DNA from: Bacteroidales bacterium
Lineage (GTDB): Bacteria; Bacteroidota; Bacteroidia; Bacteroidales; M50B96
Direction of reading: 5' to 3'
Assembly (NCBI GenBank): GCA_021740905.1
Contig: JAIOYV010000044.1
Coordinates: 1 to 57,326 of the forward strand
DNA length: 57,326 bases
Positions 52,101 to 57,326 of the stretch are shown here, piece by piece. The notes under the pieces were generated by a model. It ran no database searches and had not been told where the DNA came from. It saw nothing but the letters and a program-made list of their open reading frames with translations. Position numbers and translations under genes: made by a program. Positions within the stretch are counted from its first letter, which is position 1. Each line of letters begins with the position of its first letter.

Positions 52101-53636
52101 CAGGACTCGCTGCGTTTTGTAGCCTCGCTGGCCAATTACAAGATCGACAAAAACCTGATAACGGCCTACAATGTACGCACCATAACAGTGGCCGATGCAA
52201 CCATTTTGCCCGGCGATGGCATTGTCTACGTGGAAAAAAAGGCCATTATGCGGACTCTCGAAGATGCCAAAATAATTGCCAACAACGACAGCAAGTACCA
52301 CCTCCTTTACGATGCCGATGTGAACATCTTCGGACGTAAAAATTATAATGCAGCCGCCGATTACGACTATATCGACGAGGTAAACCGGAAACAGGCTATT
52401 CACTTCGATGTGGTGGCCGTAAGCGATTCCATCACCACGTATGCGACCGGTCATATCTCCGACTCCCTCGGGTTTAGGCTAAGCCCCAACTTCGATTACC
52501 AGGGCAACGTAAAACTATTTGCCGACAGGGAATTCCTCACCTTTTCGGGGCTTATCAGGATGAATTACGATTGTGCGAATCTAACCAACAATTGGATCTT
52601 CTTTAAGTCGGAAATCAATCCGGGCGAGGTCTTTATCCCAATTTCTGAAAAGCCTGTTAACATCAACGAGGACGAGCTTACTGCAGGTATCTTTCTGAAA
52701 AAAGATTCGACCCACATCTATACTTCTTTCCTGAACAAGCCTGAAAAGTACAGCGACATTGCCATATTGCCGGTATCGGGATTTTTGTATTATGATAAAA
52801 TTAGCCGGGACTACATGATCGGCTCGCGGGAAAAAATCGACAACCCCGACATAACGGGCAATCTCTTAAAACTGAACAGGGAAAAATGCCTGGTTGAAGG
52901 CGATGGAAAAATGGATCTGGGCGTATATTCCGGGCAGGTCAAAATTAATACCGCAGGTACGGTTCAACACGATTTGGTGAAAGACAGCCTCGAATTTAAT
53001 GTGATGATGGTTCTTGACTTTTTCTTCCCCCCCGATGTGTTGCAGATGATGGCCAATGCAATGTACAACAGCACAGCCCTCGAACCTGCCGACCTGGCCA
53101 GCGAAACCTTCATAAAAGGGGTAAACGAATTCCTCGGGCCGGAAGCGGGCAACGAAGCACTGAACAACCTCAGCCTGTATGGCGAGTATAAGAAATTCCC
53201 CAAGGAATTTGAAAAATCGTTGGTACTTACCGAGGTGAACCTGATATGGGACAGCAAAACAAGTGCTTATGTGTCGATGGGGCCAATCGGGGTTGGAAAT
53301 GTTGGGAAAACCGAAGTAAACCGTTATGTGGACGGAAAGATGGAATTTGTGAAAACCCGCACCACCAACGAATTTACCATCTACCTGCAACTGGATTACG
53401 ATGTGTGGTACCTGTTCGAATACAAGCGCAACAACCTGTTTGTGGTTTCTTCGGATGATGAATTCAACATTGCGCTAAAGCTGATGAAACCCGACAAACG
53501 ACGCTCCGAAATAAAGGGCGAGCCACCCTTAACGGTTGTCCCTGCCAATGAGCGGAAGCAGCGATATTTCCTCCAGAAATTCAATTTGGGCGACGAAATG
53601 CCCCAAGATGACGAGGAATATGAGGATGAGGAATAG
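49119..53636 (+). CDS. Very large exported protein, OstA-like stretches
   Basis: A 1505-residue protein with signal peptide about 1-23 (GIVQFSSAQ). I chose ATG 49119; an in-frame ATG at 49020 lies inside prmA and puts 33 residues before the signal. Residues about 20-150 are helical; much of the rest is repetitive beta-strand sequence. Segments such as ALLTGNVELKPEGMTGKG and ITVADATILPGDGIVYVEK resemble the OstA/LptA-type beta-jellyroll repeats of periplasmic lipid-transport proteins. No transmembrane segment or T9SS tail is present, and the C-terminus is acidic (DDEEYEDEE). No sure family match. The position 18 bases after prmA suggests read-through from that promoter. It may have an envelope-structural or lipid-handling role. 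Confidence 0.8.
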   Translation: MKKFFFLCLIITLSGIVQFSSAQTLRNFSDEDEAFLKEMKNLLEKGNKKEGGETFDIFLQHWQAGLFTHEEQVAIKKNSNDLLKKRARAFPHFNNYLRVLIAFNMTQHDTESREKWMEAMDYMLTKRSYQLTKIDFFLETSDQLIRTNTIYASPSAKWSSQGADFSFDFTDDDVSIRFDSLDLACYAKGDSMFIYETSGSYFPSQKKWYGKKGTVTWEPAGYSPDSVFAKLNNYNIHMIRSTYDADSVIFKHLGYSKEGMLGSLTDKVMSDATTNRISYPKFSSYEKRLIIKDIYPGINYEGGFSMLGNKFLSRSQKGDISYLNFFRKDSLFMRVASTDFVFRSEYIAATKARIAIYLESDSIYHPGLKFRYITAIDEVQLTRTGEGMSRAPFYNTYHKVDMDFEQIIWKRKLTKLDFNMIKGGEAQAAVFESDHYFSANRYFGLQGLDKYHPYLTLAKYSKRIGLDVFYAEEYANYLGMSPTEVRQQLMRMSYLGVIDYDVDQEKVTVRDRLMYYLQAQSGSIDYDVISFLSNPNDVNNASLSLLTKDLKIHGVPAIQLSDSQKVIISPTNGEIVLKKNRDFDFEGKVQAGLFDFYGKKFSFVYNQFQISLENIDSLRIHVMAKDKEGEISRTPLKTVIEDISGNLLIDKPNNKSGYQIFPEYPIFNSVKNSYVYYDHRSIQSGVYKRDNFYFKIDPYSIDSLDDFSTKALTFDGNLTSADIFPAFDETLKIQPDLSLGFVRKTPDTGFAMYGTKGKYRNQIDLSHRGLRGDGEVEYLTSTTYCTNFLFYPDSTNAYAQRFVVKKQAAGSQFPSASGNDMYVHWEPKNDVMYSYTSKSAMEMYDEEALLTGNVELKPEGMTGKGFMEFVNAEMSANLYKYKANTFDSDSANFDLQTTELDGFAFRTTNVEAHVDFVQRLGNFKLNDDETFMEFPPNQYICSMDVFTWYMDKQEIDMSVSWLTKADKTVDMTADPFSLVDSEQPGSVFISQHPLQDSLRFVASLANYKIDKNLITAYNVRTITVADATILPGDGIVYVEKKAIMRTLEDAKIIANNDSKYHLLYDADVNIFGRKNYNAAADYDYIDEVNRKQAIHFDVVAVSDSITTYATGHISDSLGFRLSPNFDYQGNVKLFADREFLTFSGLIRMNYDCANLTNNWIFFKSEINPGEVFIPISEKPVNINEDELTAGIFLKKDSTHIYTSFLNKPEKYSDIAILPVSGFLYYDKISRDYMIGSREKIDNPDITGNLLKLNREKCLVEGDGKMDLGVYSGQVKINTAGTVQHDLVKDSLEFNVMMVLDFFFPPDVLQMMANAMYNSTALEPADLASETFIKGVNEFLGPEAGNEALNNLSLYGEYKKFPKEFEKSLVLTEVNLIWDSKTSAYVSMGPIGVGNVGKTEVNRYVDGKMEFVKTRTTNEFTIYLQLDYDVWYLFEYKRNNLFVVSSDDEFNIALKLMKPDKRRSEIKGEPPLTVVPANERKQRYFLQKFNLGDEMPQDDEEYEDEE

Positions 53637-53741
53637 GGCTTGACTTCATAGCTGAGTCACCGGGTGAGTTATTTGCTAATGAACTGAAAAGATCAAACAT
53701 CCAGGCTTCTCGTTCAAAACTAACACGGTGACTTATCCCCA

Positions 53742-53772
53742 CCGAGGGTTTCGCTTTAAGCGAAGCCCTCGG
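53742..53772. repeat. CGAGGGTTTCGCTT hairpin repeat
   Basis: CCGAGGGTTTCGCTT pairs with AAGCGAAGCCCTCGG (one G-T pair). A related hairpin is at 56941-56971. Both lie about 70-110 bases after a plus-strand gene, so they could be transcript-end structures. Confidence 0.75.
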
Positions 53773-53974
53773 AAGCATTTATCTATCAAGCAAGAATTCG
53801 ATTTAATGCCTCTGCCGCCCCCATTTTGCAAAAGTCACTTAAATCATTCACCCCAAAATAATTGCTCTTTGCTTTCCTATATCGTTTATTTTCTTACTTT
53901 TGAAGAATAATTTTTACCAAACTCTATGTTTCCATTAACATACATACGACCATGCAAAGCCGCAATCCCAGTGT

Positions 53975-54027
<53 letters not shown>

Positions 54028-54314
54028 AGTTCAATCTTACGTTCCTTCTTTTCCCAGCTTTTTCATGCCACTGAAAAGTTCCTTGTTTTCCTATTTCTGG
54101 TTTTCAATTTCATTTCAATCGGTTCCATCACATGCAATTTTTCAAAACATTTTCATTCCTACTAAGCATACAAATCAAATAAATTCATTTTTGTGCTTGG
54201 TAAAAATAAGTTCGACATGCCGGGCCGGGTTTTCCCTTGTCCTTTTTTTAAGAGAAAACATTCCGGCCACCCTTCGCAAAATGAAACTTATTTATTAATT
54301 TAAAATCGAAAATA

Positions 54315-54707
54315 ATGAAAACAAAAATAATAATATTATTTGCCCTATGTTTTGGGATTACTTTCAACAGCTTTGCTCAAAATGTACAAGTCACAAACGA
54401 TCTCAATGAAGAATACATGATTGAAGCAATCTATGTAAATGGAGGAAACCAAATTACTGATTATAAACATATTGGAGCGAATTCCCTGGACGAAATTGAG
54501 TATCTTTGTCCAAGCGATCAATCCTATACTCTTTCTAGTTGGCAGACAAAAATTCTCTACTGCGCGGGAACAATTTCTGCCGCCCATACTTATGGTACTG
54601 ATTCTACAGTACCTATTGAGGATTGTGGTGATTGTGTTAATATGGGGTCCGTTTCGATTTATGTATCCAACTCTAATGGAGAGTTTTTAACATTTCGATG
54701 CAAATAA
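54315..54707 (+). CDS. Small secreted protein of unknown function
   Basis: A 130-residue protein with a signal peptide (about 1-21, GITFNSFAQ). The mature part has paired cysteines (EYLCPSDQ, LYCAGT, EDCGDCVNM, FRCK), suggesting disulfide bonds, and beta-strand character. I recognise no family. It is followed by a hairpin and then the Reg_prop protein gene 61 bases downstream, so the two may form one unit with attenuation between them. Confidence 0.75.
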   Translation: MKTKIIILFALCFGITFNSFAQNVQVTNDLNEEYMIEAIYVNGGNQITDYKHIGANSLDEIEYLCPSDQSYTLSSWQTKILYCAGTISAAHTYGTDSTVPIEDCGDCVNMGSVSIYVSNSNGEFLTFRCK

Positions 54708-54717
54708 TATCTCTAAA

Positions 54718-54743
54718 GGGCAGATTGTTTTCGGCAATCTGCC
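54718..54743 (+). terminator. Hairpin between two secreted-protein genes
   Basis: GGGCAGATTG pairs perfectly with CAATCTGCCC around six bases, followed by ATAATATTTT. The T run is interrupted, so it may be a partial terminator or attenuator before the 54769 gene. Confidence 0.65.
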
Positions 54744-54768
54744 CATAATATTTTAAATATCAAACAAA

Positions 54769-56871
54769 ATGAAAACAATAAAGCTATTCGTTCTCCTTCT
54801 TACTACACTAAATTGTTTTGCGCAATACCAGTTCACCAATTACACTACGTTCAATACAGGAAGTAACTCGCTGGGGTCGAACACTATTTATTCGATGGCA
54901 GAAAACCCAATAAACCAACATCTGATATTCACAAGCTACGATGTTCTGATGGAATACAACAACGTTGATTTTAGCCCGCGATATGATATCTTCGACCCAT
55001 TGTGGCTTTACAATTTCATTGAATATATTTTTTTTGATATTGACAATCAGGGTAACCTTTGGTTCGAGAACTTTGATACCCTGCGAAAATTTGATGGAGT
55101 AAACACTTTACAATACATTTTACCACCAAATCCGACAAATCAAACATCCATATTTTGCGATAGCCAGGGAAATGTATGGATTGGAACACCCTCCGTTGGA
55201 TTGTACAAATACGATGGCACATCACTTACTACTTATCATTCAGGCAACGGCCTTGTAAGTGATTATATCAAAAGAATTTTTGAAGACAGCCAGGGAAATA
55301 TCTGGGTAAGCACAGGACATGGAATTTCAATGTACGATGGCACTACCTGGATCAGTTATAGTGCAGGCACAGGATTCCAGTGGAGCAACGGCAATTCCAC
55401 TGTTTCATGTATTGGGCAGGATGCCAACGGAACAATCTGGGCCAGTGGTTTTGGAATAGCTTATCTAAGCGGTTCGACATGGACATTTCTCGAACCCTCC
55501 ACACTATTAAATGCACCAGTAACAGATTATAATGTGTGGGTAATTGTAAGCGATACTATAAACGACAGGTTGTGGTTCGGCACTACGGCAGAAGGCTTAT
55601 TTTACAAAGAAGGCTCGAATTGGTACAAGCATACCGTTGATGAAGGCTTGCCTACAAACCATGTAACTTGTGGGATGCTCGATTCCCAGGGCCGTGTGTG
55701 GTTTGGCCTTTTATCAGGTGGGCTTTGCAAATACGAAGATTCAACATGGACCTATTTTTCTACAGGTACAGGGTTGTCAGAAAATTGGATCAATGATATA
55801 CATGAGAGTGTTGACCATGAAATTTGGACAGCAAATGCTGAAGGGGTAAGCAGATTCGATTTGTTTCAATGGACAAGCTATTTCACAGATATTGAAAACG
55901 TCCAACATAAATTTGTAAAAAGCGATTTCGACAACCACGTTTGTATGTTTGATAACAACCATATTTATCGCTATGGCAACAATAGTTGGGATACAATTTA
56001 TCATTATTCGGTTGGAGGCGGAGGAATGGATATGCTCTCAGAATCATCAGATGATTATTGGACTGCAGGTAATGCGGGTGTCGCCCATTTTAACGGCCCC
56101 GATTTTTGGAACCCAGCCAATTGGATTGGTTATCAAACCGGGCTACCACACAATTTTTGTTATACTTTAGAAAAGGATTCATCCGGCACGCTATGGGTGG
56201 GTACACACAATGGTATTGCCTATTTGCAAGGCAGTACATGGATACCCTACGCCATACCCAACGATGATTTTGGCAACAGGATATTTGCATTGCGCAACGA
56301 CTTTTTGGGCAACCTTTGGATATGCTCCGATTATGGGGCAGCCTGCAAATCGGATACTGGCTGGGTATTTTATTTCGAGACAAGCGGCCTGGCCAACAAC
56401 CATGTGTGGGATGTAGAGATTGCCACCGACAGCACCATCTGGCTCGCAACAGCGGGGGGTGTCACAGTAATTTCCGACACGGGGATGTATAGTATCAAAG
56501 AGGCAGATGGATTGGTAGACCGCCAAGCCCGTTGTCTCGAAGAAGACCACGAAGGCAATATGTGGATAGGCACACAGCACGGCATTAGCAAATTACACAA
56601 CGCTGTCCCCATCCTTGAAAAAAATGAGGTTAAAACCATAAATGGGATCAAAGTCTTTCCCAACCCGGTAAAAAACAACATCACAATCTCAGCACCCACC
56701 GAAATTATCAAGATCGAACTCTACTCCCCCACTGGCCAATTACTCCGAAAAATAAACAGCCACAAAAAGCAGGAAACGGTTGACATTTCTGGCTCGCCAC
56801 CGGGTAATTATTTTATCCGGGCAATTGGGAAGGAGGACGTGTGGGTGAAGAAGTTTGTGGTGGTTAGGTAA
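54769..56871 (+). CDS. Secreted Reg_prop propeller protein with T9SS tail
   Basis: A 700-residue exported protein. Signal peptide at about 1-18 (LLTTLNCFAQ). Residues about 60-620 consist of many two-component-regulator propeller (Reg_prop) blades: GNVWIGTPSVGLYKYDG, SQGNIWVSTGHGISMYDGT, RLWFGTTAEGLFY, GRVWFGLLSGGLCKY, GTLWVGTHNGIAYLQGS and GNMWIGTQHGISKL. A T9SS type A domain (about 625-700; VFPNPVKNNITI ... PPGNYFIRAIG) ends the protein. Reg_prop blades usually form the sensor of hybrid kinases of the SusR/HTCS type; here they stand in a secreted or surface protein with no kinase. Ligand binding to glycans or other surface polymers is plausible but not shown. Confidence 0.9.
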   Translation: MKTIKLFVLLLTTLNCFAQYQFTNYTTFNTGSNSLGSNTIYSMAENPINQHLIFTSYDVLMEYNNVDFSPRYDIFDPLWLYNFIEYIFFDIDNQGNLWFENFDTLRKFDGVNTLQYILPPNPTNQTSIFCDSQGNVWIGTPSVGLYKYDGTSLTTYHSGNGLVSDYIKRIFEDSQGNIWVSTGHGISMYDGTTWISYSAGTGFQWSNGNSTVSCIGQDANGTIWASGFGIAYLSGSTWTFLEPSTLLNAPVTDYNVWVIVSDTINDRLWFGTTAEGLFYKEGSNWYKHTVDEGLPTNHVTCGMLDSQGRVWFGLLSGGLCKYEDSTWTYFSTGTGLSENWINDIHESVDHEIWTANAEGVSRFDLFQWTSYFTDIENVQHKFVKSDFDNHVCMFDNNHIYRYGNNSWDTIYHYSVGGGGMDMLSESSDDYWTAGNAGVAHFNGPDFWNPANWIGYQTGLPHNFCYTLEKDSSGTLWVGTHNGIAYLQGSTWIPYAIPNDDFGNRIFALRNDFLGNLWICSDYGAACKSDTGWVFYFETSGLANNHVWDVEIATDSTIWLATAGGVTVISDTGMYSIKEADGLVDRQARCLEEDHEGNMWIGTQHGISKLHNAVPILEKNEVKTINGIKVFPNPVKNNITISAPTEIIKIELYSPTGQLLRKINSHKKQETVDISGSPPGNYFIRAIGKEDVWVKKFVVVR

Positions 56872-57326
56872 ATGAATATTGATTAATGAATATTGATTAA
56901 TGTAGGAGGTGCTGGACGGCAATTCTGTAAGGCAGATATAGCGAGGGCTTCGCTTTGAGCGAAACCCTCGCTTGTCCCGTTGCTTAGGCAAGGTACGACT
57001 TTGAGTCGCAGCCTGTCCCGATTTTTTTGTGGGGACCCGACCCAGTGAAACTTTCAAAATAACTTCCTCAAAATCGTGAAGCTATCCAACTGAATTCCCT
57101 GGCATCTCCAAGATGCTTAGGAAGTTGTCGAAGAACAATCCCCGATCGAAATGGGTTAGATAATTCGACGGTCTTACTTAGGGAAGCAATTATACTTCAA
57201 ACGGGATAAATTTCCGCATTTTATCAAATCTATCAAACCATACTGTCGCCTCAACGAGGCTTGGTAAACTTGCTCCTTTTTAATTGCTACCATACTGCCG
57301 TTCCTGACGGAACTCTACTCAATTAT
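56872..57326. other. Terminal intergenic region
   Basis: After the stop is a 14-base tandem repeat (TGAATATTGATTAA twice, about 56874-56904), then the hairpin at 56941-56971 and a GC-richer block at about 56987-57045 containing GACTTTGAGTCGCAGCCTG. The remaining bases to the window end show no gene. Confidence 0.5.
56941..56971. repeat. GCGAGGGCTTCGCT hairpin repeat
   Basis: GCGAGGGCTTCGCT pairs with AGCGAAACCCTCGC around TTG with one mispair. It is related to 53742-53772, with the strands exchanged. Confidence 0.75.

Noticed and set aside
57046-57326. Possible gene or insertion-sequence edge at the window end
   Set aside because: I found no frame with coding character, no inverted end and no recognisable product.

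Overview
The window comes from a member of the Bacteroidota, most likely an environmental or anaerobic Bacteroidia lineage. The evidence is: several secreted proteins with type IX secretion (T9SS) C-terminal sorting domains, two FISUMP-domain proteins, a DUF4296 lipoprotein, a TonB-dependent receptor with a carboxypeptidase-regulatory-like N-terminal domain, LytTR-type regulators, AT-rich -7 boxes of the TAnnTTTG type, and starts without clear Shine-Dalgarno sequences. Family names rest on motif recognition by eye. No database search was possible.

Layout. 0.1-4.2 kb holds a FISUMP surface protein and two paralogous LytTR response regulators, all on the minus strand and separated by repeat-rich spacers. 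4.7-8.4 kb holds a large multi-PAS hybrid histidine kinase and a small toxin-antitoxin pair whose YafQ-like toxin frame is broken in an A7 run. 8.4-16.7 kb holds uvrA, a DUF4296 lipoprotein, a tandem universal stress protein, an M1 metallopeptidase with a T9SS tail, and a Phd/YefM antitoxin next to a truncated toxin. 17-27.7 kb is the most distinctive part: two tandem copies of a sensor kinase / response regulator pair, each kinase with an FG-GAP/VCBS-like extracytoplasmic domain, bordered by genes for T9SS-exported proteins. A duplicated 305-bp segment with the 3' end of one of these genes records a past duplication.

28.0-31.3 kb encodes a two-gene molybdopterin oxidoreductase: a catalytic subunit without signal peptide, and a fused four-cluster ferredoxin/DmsC-like membrane anchor. 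31.6-37.1 kb is an apparent lipid operon: a PlsC-like acyltransferase fused to an acyl carrier domain and an acyl-activating enzyme, a bile acid:sodium symporter family (BASS) transporter, a 3beta-HSD-like NAD-dependent epimerase/dehydratase, and a short-chain dehydrogenase. 37.2-41.9 kb carries two tandem paralogous T9SS proteins. 42.1-42.5 kb contains two MITE-like inverted-repeat elements. 42.5-45.5 kb has a TonB-dependent receptor and a hicBA module. 45.6-49.1 kb has an adenylylsulfate kinase (cysC), two lipoproteins (one a DUF4932-like putative metalloprotease) and prmA. 49.1-56.9 kb has a 1505-residue exported protein with OstA-like stretches, an AG/TG microsatellite, a small secreted protein, and a secreted Reg_prop beta-propeller protein with a T9SS tail.

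The common theme is the cell envelope: export through T9SS, surface sensing, lipid remodelling and TonB uptake. Intergenic spaces are unusually rich in several families of short palindromic and inverted repeats. I saw no tRNA, rRNA, CRISPR array, transposase or origin.
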